Part shown: one piece after another, positions 19,681 through 28,454 of the stretch | How positions within the stretch are numbered: position 1 is the first letter of the stretch | Layout of the letters: every line of letters starts with the position of its first letter | NCBI GenBank assembly: GCA_026415295.1 | Contig: JAOAHJ010000007.1 | Span: 1-62,233 of the forward strand | Reading direction: 5' to 3' | Length of the DNA stretch: 62,233 bases | Source: Spirochaetota bacterium | Lineage (GTDB): Bacteria; Spirochaetota; JAAYUW01; JAOAHJ01 | Program-made: the position numbers and the translations under genes | Notes under the pieces: generated by a model | Seen by the model: the letters and a program-made list of their open reading frames with translations, nothing else | Told to the model about the DNA's origin: nothing | Databases searched by the model: none

Positions 19681-21024
19681 TTAATCAAGTATATCACTTA
19701 AATCTAAATTAAACTCTTTTGGATCTAAAGATTGTGTAATATATAAAGAATTTGATTCTTCTAAATCTATTTCATATTTTTCATTAACCTTTTCACCAAA
19801 TTCATCCATTAATACTTTAACAACAGGTCTTAGTGGTAATTTGGGGTTTGATCTTATTATCAAACCAATTATACCATTGTTCAATTGAACAAGGGATCCG
19901 ATAGGATATATGCTCATTATAGATAAAAAAGTCCTCAAAATATTGGGATCATAAAGATTTTTAGCTGCTGAAAGTACACTTTTAATAGCAATTGATGACA
20001 TGTATTTTGTTTTATAAGATCTTTTTTGAGTCATAGCATCATAAGAATCTGCAATTGCAACTACCCTTCCAAAGGCCGATATCTCGTCCCCTTTTAATCC
20101 AGATGGATAGCCACTTCCATTATATCTTTCATGATGTTCAAGTGCAACATTTGCAATTTCAGAAGAAAAGCCAAGTTTCTGATTTAAAAGTTTTTGACCA
20201 AGAATAGGATGCTGTTTTACAATTTTAAATTCTTCATCTGTTAGTTTTCCTTCTTTTTGAATTATTTCCGGTTTAATATTAAGCATTCCACAATCATGAA
20301 AAAGAGCACCTTTAACAAGTTGGGAAATTTTAAATTGAGGATACTCAAGTCCTATACCTATCACAATACTATAAATTGTTACATTAATAGAGTGTAAAAC
20401 TAAATATGGAACATTTTCATCTGTATAATTATAAATAAAACTTAGCAACTCATATTTATTTGATTTAACTAGATTAATTATATCTTGTGTAAGTTGATCA
20501 ACAGCATTATGAGATATTAAGCTACCTTTTTTAATTTCAAAAAATAGATCGTTTAGTCTTTTAGTAAAATCATTATAATTTTTAATCATCTTAACTGATA
20601 GATCTTCTGTTCCTTTTTTTGTTTCTTTTACATTTTTCTCAATCTCACTTACATCTTTTGAATACAATTTAAGAGCTTTAGCAAGAAGTTCTTTTCTTTT
20701 TTCTGGAGATAATTTTTCATTTTCTTTTTTATCCATATTACTACCCTTATTAACTATATTTGAAGTTCCATTCTGATTATCAATATTTTGTTTATTTATA
20801 TTTTTAATATTAGAAGAATCAATATCTACATTGCTTTTTTGATTATTTAAAGAATCAGGCAGTTCATACTCAACTTCTTCTATTTTCCACCTTTTCATTC
20901 TATCTATATCTGATTGTTTTACTGGTACATTGGCTGGAATAATAATATTTGTTTCATCAGTATATAAGGCTGATGGGTATACTTTTCCTACTATAAGATC
21001 ACTCACCTTTACCTTTACTCTCAT
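19681..21024 (-). CDS. HD-GYP domain protein, probable c-di-GMP phosphodiesterase
   Basis: The C-terminal HD-GYP domain has H211, H243-D244 (LFHDCGM), H272, HHE at 297-299 and GSGYP (303-307), giving a full metal and substrate site for c-di-GMP hydrolysis. The N-terminus (1-60, VSDLIVGKVYP...) resembles the DUF3391-type leader of soluble HD-GYP proteins and is joined by an Asn/Ser/Lys-rich linker (58-105). AAGAGG precedes ATG. Its 5' end overlaps the FlhB-like gene by 26 nt, so the two are translationally coupled at the end of the rpsP-trmD-rplS operon. Confidence 0.93.
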   Translation of the reverse strand: MRVKVKVSDLIVGKVYPSALYTDETNIIIPANVPVKQSDIDRMKRWKIEEVEYELPDSLNNQKSNVDIDSSNIKNINKQNIDNQNGTSNIVNKGSNMDKKENEKLSPEKRKELLAKALKLYSKDVSEIEKNVKETKKGTEDLSVKMIKNYNDFTKRLNDLFFEIKKGSLISHNAVDQLTQDIINLVKSNKYELLSFIYNYTDENVPYLVLHSINVTIYSIVIGIGLEYPQFKISQLVKGALFHDCGMLNIKPEIIQKEGKLTDEEFKIVKQHPILGQKLLNQKLGFSSEIANVALEHHERYNGSGYPSGLKGDEISAFGRVVAIADSYDAMTQKRSYKTKYMSSIAIKSVLSAAKNLYDPNILRTFLSIMSIYPIGSLVQLNNGIIGLIIRSNPKLPLRPVVKVLMDEFGEKVNEKYEIDLEESNSLYITQSLDPKEFNLDLSDILD

Positions 21025-21292
21025 AAAAAACCTCTTTTAAAAAATTCCTATTGAATTTAATAACAAACCTATAAATATCAACTAATATCTCCCATAAATC
21101 TTCAGGAATAATTTCCCCTTCTTCAACTCCATTCCACAAAATTTGTAACTTCTCTTTATCCTCAACTATCAAAATGCCATATTCTTTAGCTTTTTCTAAG
21201 ATTTTTTTTGCTAAAAGTTCCTCACCTTTTATTAATATTTTCGGACCAAACTCTTCTTTATTATATTTTATAACTAAAGCTCTCTTCTTCAT
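20999..21292 (-). CDS. FlhB-like small protein (C-terminal FlhB/EscU domain, YlqH type)
   Basis: 97 aa matching the soluble C-terminal part of the flagellar export switch FlhB: ALVIKY, then KGEELLAKKILEKAKEYGILIVED, then GEEIPEDLWEIL-like (GEIIPEDLWEILVDIYRF). The membrane domain and the autocleavage motif NPTH are absent; the protein begins just after where NPTH would lie. Stand-alone versions (B. subtilis YlqH, FlhX-type proteins) occur downstream of rplS in other bacteria. It overlaps the upstream gene by 32 nt and the HD-GYP gene by 26 nt. Role unproven; a modulator of flagellar export is the usual guess. Confidence 0.85.
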   Translation of the reverse strand: MKKRALVIKYNKEEFGPKILIKGEELLAKKILEKAKEYGILIVEDKEKLQILWNGVEEGEIIPEDLWEILVDIYRFVIKFNRNFLKEVFYESKGKGE

Positions 21293-21977
21293 AAGTAAAA
21301 ATAACTCTTATTTTATCTCTATAACTCAAAGTGATAAATTCATTATTTTCATATTTTTCTTTTAAACCTTTAAGATACTTTTTAAAATTACTTTTTACAT
21401 TCATATTGTAAAAGCCAGATTTGTCCTTACTAAGAATAATTTTACAATAGTAAAACTCATTTAATAAAAATAAAATACTAAAACCCTTTTTATCCTTATT
21501 TTCTATTGATATAATAATTTTCCTACTTTCATCTTTTATCGGTATAATATAATTTTCATCAATATTTAAAAAAACTATATTGCCTTCTTCCAATAAGTTA
21601 TCACTTGGATATTTATTATATTTATCATTCTCTTTTATTTTATTTAATTCCTCATTTAACTCGAAAATAAAATCATTAAATTTTAAATCTTCAATTAAAT
21701 TATAAAAGTCAATTTTTTTATCATTTAAAAATTTTGAAAAAGTAACTAATTCATTAAATATTTTATTTTCTAAAATACTATATTCAAAAATTGGTTTAGG
21801 ATTAAGAGAAATTAATTTTAACAATACAGAACTTCCTGGAAGCTTATTATAAGGTAAATCTATAATATAGTTATTTCCTTTTATTTCTACTAGATATTTA
21901 TTTGAATCAACTTTTGATTTTATAACACCCCTGTATCTTAAACCTGGCTTTAATATACCTTCGTTATCCTGCACCAA
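21261..21977 (-). CDS. Hypothetical protein in the YlqG/FliK-like position
   Basis: 238 aa, no confident domain. The N-terminal 60 residues look like a small beta-barrel (LRYRGVIKSKVDSNKYLVEIKG...). The C-terminal half is beta-rich (FSILFLLNEFYYCKIILS, FITLSYRDKIRVIF), reminiscent of FliK C-terminal cores. Position supports this: in B. subtilis YlqG, a FliK-like protein, precedes the FlhB-like YlqH after rplS, as here. Start is uncertain: TTG at 21977 or GTG at 21974, with only AAAGAG in front. The frame continues upstream without a better start. Confidence 0.55.
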   Translation of the reverse strand: MVQDNEGILKPGLRYRGVIKSKVDSNKYLVEIKGNNYIIDLPYNKLPGSSVLLKLISLNPKPIFEYSILENKIFNELVTFSKFLNDKKIDFYNLIEDLKFNDFIFELNEELNKIKENDKYNKYPSDNLLEEGNIVFLNIDENYIIPIKDESRKIIISIENKDKKGFSILFLLNEFYYCKIILSKDKSGFYNMNVKSNFKKYLKGLKEKYENNEFITLSYRDKIRVIFTYEEESFSYKI

Positions 21978-22023
21978 CTCTTTAGATAAATTTTTTATAT
22001 CTTTTATCCCATTAAAAGCAAAA

Positions 22024-22365
22024 CTACTTTTTTTCTTTTACTTTTGCCTTTTTGCCAACATATTTTCTAAGATAATAAAGTTTTGCTCTTCTAACTTTAC
22101 CTCTTTTTAATACTTCAACTTTTTCTACATTTGGAGAATAATAAGGAAATATTCTCTCTACCCCAACACCATAAGAAATTTTCCTTACTGTAAAAGTTTT
22201 TGAAACCCCATGATTTCTAAAAGCTATAACTGTACCCTCATAAGGTTGTATTCTCGTTTTATCTCCTTCTTTTATCTTATAATAAACTTTTACAGTGTCT
22301 CCAACCCTAAAGTCCCCTAAATCTTTTTCTGTATAATCTTTTGTTAATTCATCAATTTTATTCAT
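22024..22365 (-). CDS. rplS: 50S ribosomal protein L19
   Basis: L19 sits at the 30S-50S interface. The family signature is clear: [47 protein letters not shown] and [18 protein letters not shown] lies 6 nt before ATG. The gene overlaps the end of trmD by 8 nt in the conserved rpsP-rimM-trmD-rplS order. Length (113 aa) is standard. Confidence 0.98.
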   Translation of the reverse strand: MNKIDELTKDYTEKDLGDFRVGDTVKVYYKIKEGDKTRIQPYEGTVIAFRNHGVSKTFTVRKISYGVGVERIFPYYSPNVEKVEVLKRGKVRRAKLYYLRKYVGKKAKVKEKK

Positions 22366-23098
22366 AGTTTTCCTCCAGAAATTTATAATATAAATCTTTT
22401 CTATTTTCCTTCGTTATTTTAACTCTTTCTAAAAATCTCCAGTTTTCAATTTCTTTATGGTTACCAGATAATAAAACTTCAGGTACCTTATAACCCATAA
22501 ATATTTCAGGCCGTGTATAATGAGGGTACTCAAGCAAATTACCCTCAAAACTTTCTTCTTTTAAAGCATTTTTATCAAGAAATCCAGTACATTGTCTTAA
22601 AACACAATCAATAAAGCATAGAGCTGGCAACTCACCACCTGTTAATACAAAATCACCAATAGATATTTCCAAATCAACATAATTATCAATAATCCTTTGA
22701 TCAATACCTTCATATCTTCCACAAATTAAAGAAAAAGCTTTATTCTCTTTTTTTAATACTTCTTTATTAAAATTGCCATCTTTTTTTATTTCAAACTCGA
22801 AAAAACTTTTTATTAATTCATTGTTTAAAAGTTTTCCTTTTGGTGAAAAATAAATAATTATTCCCTTATCACTTATACTATTTAATGCTTTAGCAAGGGG
22901 TTCTGGTCTAAGTATCATTCCTTTACCCCCGCCATAGGGATAATCATCTACTTTTCTATGTTTTCCAATCCCAAATTCCCTTAAATTTATTATATTATAA
23001 TTAAAAATACCCTTTTTTTTACCTTTTTTAAATAAAGAAATATTTAAATAAATTTCAAATACTTCAGGGAATAAAGTTATTATATTAAATAAAATCAC
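22358..23098 (-). CDS. trmD: tRNA (guanine-N1-)-methyltransferase TrmD
   Basis: SPOUT enzyme that makes m1G37 in tRNAs reading CUN, CCN and CGG, preventing frameshifts. Signatures: [12 protein letters not shown] (7-18), [26 protein letters not shown] and the SAM-knot region [15 protein letters not shown]. The start is GTG, overlapping the rimM stop (GTGA, 4 nt), so translation is coupled to rimM; no strong Shine-Dalgarno is visible. Length 246 aa is typical. Confidence 0.98.
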   Translation of the reverse strand: MILFNIITLFPEVFEIYLNISLFKKGKKKGIFNYNIINLREFGIGKHRKVDDYPYGGGKGMILRPEPLAKALNSISDKGIIIYFSPKGKLLNNELIKSFFEFEIKKDGNFNKEVLKKENKAFSLICGRYEGIDQRIIDNYVDLEISIGDFVLTGGELPALCFIDCVLRQCTGFLDKNALKEESFEGNLLEYPHYTRPEIFMGYKVPEVLLSGNHKEIENWRFLERVKITKENRKDLYYKFLEENYE

Positions 23099-23619
23099 CT
23101 TAAGTTTATCACTTCATTTAAATTTTTTAACTTTACTATTTTATTTTTATTATCAATTTCAACAAAAAAGTCTTCAATCGGCAAGAGATATTCAATACCG
23201 TTCACTAAAATATTAAAATAACTTTTTTCTTTACTTATCTCTAAATTAATTATTTTTAAATCAGTTTCATAAGTTTTAAACAAATCATCTTTTAAAATAA
23301 TTTTATATTGCTCTAACTTATATATTACTGCATCTTTTTTTAAATACTTAAAATCTAGTTTTCCAAAAAGAATAAAACCACACAATTTATAAGCAATTTC
23401 AATTTTATCAACATTCTTAAATTTTACTAAAAATATATCTTTAATCTTTTTTATATTTTCCTTTTCTAAATAATAAAATCCTTCTTTATCTAAATAAAAT
23501 CTTTCGATATTAAAAAAATAATCATCCTCAAAATTGTACTTTTTTAATTTTATATATCCTTCTTTCCCAAAAGTTGAAATAATCTTACCACACAAAATTA
23601 AATTAGTCAAGGATTTCAA
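23095..23619 (-). CDS. rimM: 16S rRNA processing protein RimM
   Basis: 30S maturation factor that binds S19. The N-terminal beta-barrel begins LILCGKIISTFGKEGYIKLKK (family: vGkI...hGirGevkv), and the C-terminal PRC-barrel ends INILVNGIEYLLPI followed by DNKNKIVKL. It is divergent but placed exactly where rimM belongs, between khpA and trmD. The start is TTG at 23619 (GGTGG just ahead) or TTG at 23610; both overlap the end of khpA. Confidence 0.93.
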   Translation of the reverse strand: MKSLTNLILCGKIISTFGKEGYIKLKKYNFEDDYFFNIERFYLDKEGFYYLEKENIKKIKDIFLVKFKNVDKIEIAYKLCGFILFGKLDFKYLKKDAVIYKLEQYKIILKDDLFKTYETDLKIINLEISKEKSYFNILVNGIEYLLPIEDFFVEIDNKNKIVKLKNLNEVINLR

Positions 23620-23839
23620 GCACCACCTTTTTACCTTGTTTTGTACCTGCTACATTTAATAAAGTTCTTATTGCTTTTGCAATATTTCCATATTTCCCAA
23701 TAACTTTACCTACATCTTCTTTATGAACCTTAAGTTCAAGTAAGGTAAGTCTCTCTCCTTCAATTACATTTATAATAACATCATTTTTATGATCTACTAG
23801 ATTTTTTACTATAAATTCAAGAAATTCCTTTTCTTTCAT
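23603..23839 (-). CDS. khpA: KhpA, small KH-domain RNA-binding protein
   Basis: 78-residue single KH domain with the GxxG loop GKYG in EDVGKVIGKYGNIAKAIRTLL. KhpA binds RNA, in many bacteria as a dimer with KhpB, and affects cell division and sRNA biology. The start was moved to the ATG at 23839: the in-frame GTG at 23857 is followed by AAAGGAGAT, which is the Shine-Dalgarno of that ATG. Second gene of the operon, after rpsP. Confidence 0.95.
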   Translation of the reverse strand: MKEKEFLEFIVKNLVDHKNDVIINVIEGERLTLLELKVHKEDVGKVIGKYGNIAKAIRTLLNVAGTKQGKKVVLEILD

Positions 23840-23963
23840 AATTTCATCTCCTTTCACTCATTTTCTTTTGTTTTACCAAAAACTCACTTAATAAAATCTA
23901 TTAATATGAGCAATTATTATAATAATTTAATATCTATATCTTTTTATACATTAAACTTTATTA

Positions 23964-24269
23964 TTAACTTTTTTTCCTTAATTCTGGTTTCAATAATATT
24001 CCATTCTTGGCAAGTAACTGATAAACTGTAGGGCTTGGTTCAGCTCCTAATTTATACCAATAAATCAATCTCTCGATTGTTTTTTTCTTTTCAATTTCAT
24101 CATTTGCACCTTTTAATGTTAATTTTTTTTCCCAACTTTCTTCTCTTGGATTATAATATCCAAGCTCTTCAATAAATCTTCCATCTCTTGGAAATCTTTC
24201 ATCTGTTACAACAATCCTAAAATATGGCTGGTTCCTTTTTCCAGTTCTTTTTAATCTAATTTTAACCAT
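23964..24269 (-). CDS. rpsP: 30S ribosomal protein S16
   Basis: S16 family start VKIRLKRTGKRNQPYFRIVV is unmistakable, followed by RDGRFIEELGYYNP and the ERLIYWYKLGAEPSPTV helix. It is a 30S assembly protein. GGAGG lies about 10 nt before ATG. First gene of the rpsP-khpA-rimM-trmD-rplS operon, and the 107-nt gap to khpA is the longest in it. Tail is slightly longer than in E. coli (101 aa). Confidence 0.98.
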   Translation of the reverse strand: MVKIRLKRTGKRNQPYFRIVVTDERFPRDGRFIEELGYYNPREESWEKKLTLKGANDEIEKKKTIERLIYWYKLGAEPSPTVYQLLAKNGILLKPELRKKS

Positions 24270-24322
24270 TTGCTCTTTTCCTCCTGATTTTTATCTTATT
24301 AGAAATTGAATTTGTAGAAAAA

Positions 24323-24349
24323 ATTTAACTTTAAAATTATATTAGTCAA
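24323..24349 (-). promoter_or_regulatory. Candidate promoter of the rpsP operon
   Basis: On the minus strand TTGACT (24344-24349) is followed after 15 nt by TTAAAT (24323-24328), about 55 nt upstream of the rpsP start. A perfect TATAAT lies two nt after the TTGACT and could instead be the -10 of an alternative promoter with TTTAAA as its -35. The A/T richness makes chance matches common. Confidence 0.3.
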
Positions 24350-24505
24350 GAATAAAAATTTAAATCTATATTAAAAATATATTTTTGCAGTTTAATAAAA
24401 TAAATTTACTACTAAATTATTGAATTTTAAAATTTTTATAATAAATTTAACTTTGCATTATAAGCAAAATAATTTAACTTTTAAATTGATTTTAAGGTTC
24501 ATAGT

Positions 24506-26254
24506 ATGAAATCAAACTATAATAACATTAAAAATATCAGTAAAAGCTCAAAAAATAAATCAATATTTTTACTATTTAAGAAGAAAATATTATTAAATTT
24601 AATTATAATTCTCTTTATTGTTTCTAATTCCCTCTATTTTATCATAGATTTAAATAAATATGTGAAATTTTTTAAAGATTCAACCCTAATTTTTAATTAT
24701 ATAAACCCTTTTTTTTCAAAAGGAATTTTAGAAGATAAAAAATTACTACCTTTACTTGAAAAATATTACAACACTCATAATTTAAAATACTTTTATTACA
24801 TTTTAAAAGACAACCAAAAAATAGCTGAGGAACTAAGAAATATTGTTAAATATTTACAAAATTTAAGAGAATCTTATCTTAATCATATTTTTTTACATGC
24901 TGAATTTACTATTTTAGTAAATCTTCTTTTTATATTTTTAATAATCATATCAAATATTAACTCTTTTATTTTTATTAAAAATTTCTCAATTAAATTTCAT
25001 TCTTTTCTAAATAAGTTAGATAATGTCTTTGTTAATTTCAATTTTGAAATAGAAGAGAATAAAATTTCCCTTACTGATGAATTTAATAATTTAGAAAAAC
25101 AAATCCATAAAAGCTCTACTATATTGAAAGTACTTCAAAAGATTATAACAATGAACCCTACTCTTAGTCTAGAACAATTTATAGATAGTTTTGGAGAAAT
25201 TATTTGCTCTAAAGAATTAAGTAATATCTTTCCATGCAATAGATTTTCCCTTGCTATATATGAAAAGGAAACGGATAATTTAGTTGCATATCATGCATAT
25301 AAAACTGATATTGCTAATATTAAATTAAAACCAGGTTTTACTCAAAAATTATCAGATACTTCACTAAAAAAAATAATTGAAGAAAAAAAGGAATATAGAA
25401 TAATAGATGATTTATCATTAATTAATTCTGAGAGTACAAAATTATTGTTGCAAGAGGGCATTTTATCCAATTTAACAATTCCAGTAATCATTAACGAAAG
25501 ATTATATGGATTTTTATTTTTTGCATCAAAAGAAAAGTATAGTTATAATAAAACAAATTATAAACTTGGTTTAATTTTCTCAAACATAGTTAAATTTAGA
25601 TTTTTTTACTCTTATGCAATACAGGATAACATTAAAACTATTGGTGATAGTATTGTTAATATTGTAGAATTTAAAGATGAAGAAACATATAATCATACAA
25701 TAAGAGTTTCTTTATATAGTGATTTAATTGCTGATTATTTATGTGAAAAAGAAATTATAACTCCACAAAAAGCTAGAGAAATTAGGGATTTTGCTCCATT
25801 ACATGATATAGGTAAAATTGGAATTCCTGATCATATTTTACTTAAACCTTCAAAACTTGATCATAATGAGTTTGAAATAATTAAAAATCATCCGATTATT
25901 GGAGCAAAAATCATTGACTCATCAAATGAAAAAATTTATGGTGATATTGGTTATAGACTTCTTGATACTGCTTTTAATATTATTTTAGAACATCATGAAA
26001 ATTGGGATGGATCAGGTTATCCATTTAGAAAAAAGGGAGAAGAAATATCTATTGAAGCAAGAATAGTTTGTATTGCTGATGTTTTCGATGCTTTAACAAC
26101 AAAAAGACCATATAAGGATGCTATACCATTTGAAGATTCACTAAAAATAATCAACTCTCTATCTGGTAAAAAATTTGATCCTTTTTTAATAGAAATATTT
26201 AATAACAAAATAGATGAAATTAAAAAAATTTATGAAAATTTAAAAGATGAATAA
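24506..26254 (+). CDS. Membrane-bound GAF-HD-GYP sensor, probable c-di-GMP phosphodiesterase
   Basis: Two TM helices (about 28-48 and 133-158) frame an 85-residue extracytoplasmic domain, likely the sensor. A linker helix leads to a GAF domain (about 205-365) and a C-terminal HD-GYP domain with H433-D434 (PLHDIGKIGIPD), HHEN (496-499) and GSGYP (502-506), all intact. It should degrade c-di-GMP in response to an envelope or small-molecule signal. AAGG lies 9 nt before ATG. It faces the V-ATPase operon convergently with a 14-nt gap. It differs in architecture from the soluble HD-GYP protein at 19681. Confidence 0.93.
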   Translation: MKSNYNNIKNISKSSKNKSIFLLFKKKILLNLIIILFIVSNSLYFIIDLNKYVKFFKDSTLIFNYINPFFSKGILEDKKLLPLLEKYYNTHNLKYFYYILKDNQKIAEELRNIVKYLQNLRESYLNHIFLHAEFTILVNLLFIFLIIISNINSFIFIKNFSIKFHSFLNKLDNVFVNFNFEIEENKISLTDEFNNLEKQIHKSSTILKVLQKIITMNPTLSLEQFIDSFGEIICSKELSNIFPCNRFSLAIYEKETDNLVAYHAYKTDIANIKLKPGFTQKLSDTSLKKIIEEKKEYRIIDDLSLINSESTKLLLQEGILSNLTIPVIINERLYGFLFFASKEKYSYNKTNYKLGLIFSNIVKFRFFYSYAIQDNIKTIGDSIVNIVEFKDEETYNHTIRVSLYSDLIADYLCEKEIITPQKAREIRDFAPLHDIGKIGIPDHILLKPSKLDHNEFEIIKNHPIIGAKIIDSSNEKIYGDIGYRLLDTAFNIILEHHENWDGSGYPFRKKGEEISIEARIVCIADVFDALTTKRPYKDAIPFEDSLKIINSLSGKKFDPFLIEIFNNKIDEIKKIYENLKDE

Positions 26255-26268
26255 TTTATAAAATATCT

Positions 26269-26895
26269 CTAATGCTTTTTTCTTACTATCTCTTTTATTT
26301 TCATTATTCTAACAAGATTAGACCTTTCCATTTCATTTATTTTCATACTAACAAACTTAATAGCTTCTTGTAAATCAGGAATTAAAACATATTCTAAAGC
26401 ATTTACTCTTCTTCTAGTCAACTCTATTTCTCTTGCCAAATCTTTAACTTCTTTCTCAAGTTGCGCTAAATTTAAAAGTTTTTTTGCTATCTCCTCAAAT
26501 ATTTTAATTGCATTATCAAGAACAACAGGAATATTTTCTTTTGAAAATGTCTTTTTTTCTTGCTCTTTAATGTTTATATTAAAAAGAGGGACTTTGACTG
26601 ACATTACATTTTTAAACTTTGCCTCTAGTTCAATTGACCTTAAAGGTATTAAAAAAGCATTTTCAATATCATCATCATTCATCAAAGATCTTGCATTTAT
26701 AAAGGAGGCATAAGCTTCCATTAGCTCTTTCTCAACCTCTTTTCTTAAATTCCTATATTCATAAATAATAGAAAAAAACTCTCTAACTAATTGATCCTGT
26801 TTATCTTTTAATAATTTATGTCCCTTAGTAGCAAGTTTCAATCTCTTTTTTAGTCTCATTAGTTGCATTCTATTTGCAGAAACCTTAATCCTCAT
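26269..26895 (-). CDS. ntpD: V/A-type ATPase subunit D (central stalk)
   Basis: Central rotor-shaft coiled coil. N-terminal signature KVSANRMQLMRLKKRLKLATKGHKLLKDK-type (ANRMQLMRLKKRL, GHKLLKDKQD) and the C-terminal RRRVNALEYVLIP helix are family hallmarks. Last gene of the nine-gene operon, 117 nt after the B subunit. AAGGGG precedes ATG. Length 208 aa is normal. Confidence 0.97.
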   Translation of the reverse strand: MRIKVSANRMQLMRLKKRLKLATKGHKLLKDKQDQLVREFFSIIYEYRNLRKEVEKELMEAYASFINARSLMNDDDIENAFLIPLRSIELEAKFKNVMSVKVPLFNINIKEQEKKTFSKENIPVVLDNAIKIFEEIAKKLLNLAQLEKEVKDLAREIELTRRRVNALEYVLIPDLQEAIKFVSMKINEMERSNLVRIMKIKEIVRKKH

Positions 26896-27012
26896 TAAAG
26901 CCCCTTATAAATATTACTAATAAAATTATATTACTTTATATTAAAAATGTAATACTTTTAAAATTTATTTTCCAAAAAACATAAAATAAAAACAACTAAT
27001 AATCTTATATTT

Positions 27013-28407
27013 TTATTCTTTCAACCTTGGTTTAAGATATTTCTCTATATATTCATCTCTAATTCTTTTCAATTCTCTTATAGGTATCATTTTCAATAAA
27101 TCCCAAGAAAGATCAAGAGTTTCAAAAATAGACCTGTTTTCATATTCTCCTTGTCTAATATATCTTTTTTCAAATTCATTTGCAAATTGATAAAATATCT
27201 TATCTGTTTCTGAAAGTGCAGCCTCTCCAAGTATAGCTTCCAACTCTCTTGCTTCAAGACCAGAGGCATATGCAGCAAATATCTGGTTAAATACATCTGA
27301 ATGATCTTCTCTGGTTTTCCCTTTACCTATTCCTTTATCTTTTAATCTAGAAAGTGATTGTAATATATCAACAGGTGGATAAATTCCTTTTCTATATAAT
27401 TCTCTAGAAAAAACAATCTGACCTTCAGTAATATATCCAGTTAAATCTGGAATTGGATGAGTTTTATCATCTTCTGGCATTGTTAAAATAGGAATCTGAG
27501 TTATGGAGCCTTCCTTTCCTTTTATTCTGCCGGCTCTTTCGTAAATAGTAGAAAGATCTGTATAAAGATAACCTGGATAACCTCTTCTACCAGGAACTTC
27601 TTGCCTTGCAGCAGATACTTCTCTTAAAGCTTCACAGTAATTTGTCATATCAGTTAAAATAACTAAAACATGCATCCCTTTATCAAAAGCTAAATATTCT
27701 GCTGTTGTTAAAGCTAATCTTGGAGTTGCTATTCTTTCAATAGCAGGGTCATTAGCAAGGTTAACAAAGAGAACAGATCTTTCTATAGCACCAGTCTTTT
27801 GAAAATCCTCAATAAAAAATTGAGCTTCTTCAAATGTTATACCCATAGCAGCAAATACTACAGCAAATCTTTGCCCCTTTTGGCCTTCTTTTTCAAGAAC
27901 TTTAGCTTGTCTTGCTATTTGAGCTGCTAATCTATTATGTGGTAAACCAGATCCTGAAAAAATTGGAAGTTTTTGTCCTCTTACAAGTGTATTTAATCCA
28001 TCTATTGTAGAAATACCAGTTTGAATAAATTCATTTGGGTAATCTCGTGCATAAGGATTTATAGGAGCTCCATTTATATCTCTTTTTACTTCAGCAATTA
28101 TATGAGCTTTACCATCTATAGGTCTACCTTGCCCATCAAATATTCTTCCAAGCATATCCTCTGAAAGACCAATTTCAACACCTCTTCCTAAAAATCTAAC
28201 TTTTGATTTTTCAAGATTTATTCCTCTTGCTCCCTCAAATAACTGGACAAGAGCCATATCACTATTCACTTCAAGAACTTTACCATTTCTAATTTCACCA
28301 TTTTGAAGTTCTATTTCAACAAGTTCCTCATATTTTATTCCTTCAACATTTTTAACAAGCATAAGAGGTCCAACAACTTCTGCTATAGTTCTATATTCCT
28401 TAATCAT
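27013..28407 (-). CDS. ntpB: V/A-type ATPase subunit B (regulatory, non-catalytic)
   Basis: Forms the A3B3 head with subunit A. The SGSGLPHN sequence in place of a P-loop, typical of B subunits, is present, with [44 protein letters not shown] and [18 protein letters not shown] motifs. Length 464 aa. GGAGGGAG precedes ATG, 47 nt from subunit A. The short minus-strand frame inside it is an overlap artefact. Confidence 0.98.
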   Translation of the reverse strand: MIKEYRTIAEVVGPLMLVKNVEGIKYEELVEIELQNGEIRNGKVLEVNSDMALVQLFEGARGINLEKSKVRFLGRGVEIGLSEDMLGRIFDGQGRPIDGKAHIIAEVKRDINGAPINPYARDYPNEFIQTGISTIDGLNTLVRGQKLPIFSGSGLPHNRLAAQIARQAKVLEKEGQKGQRFAVVFAAMGITFEEAQFFIEDFQKTGAIERSVLFVNLANDPAIERIATPRLALTTAEYLAFDKGMHVLVILTDMTNYCEALREVSAARQEVPGRRGYPGYLYTDLSTIYERAGRIKGKEGSITQIPILTMPEDDKTHPIPDLTGYITEGQIVFSRELYRKGIYPPVDILQSLSRLKDKGIGKGKTREDHSDVFNQIFAAYASGLEARELEAILGEAALSETDKIFYQFANEFEKRYIRQGEYENRSIFETLDLSWDLLKMIPIRELKRIRDEYIEKYLKPRLKE

Positions 28408-28454
28408 TATCTCCCTCCAAAACTCAGAAATATTTTTAATAATGCTTAATATAT

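Noticed and set aside
27093-27296. Minus-strand 67-codon frame within ntpB
   Set aside because: Out-of-frame overlap with a conserved gene on the same strand; no ribosome-binding site.
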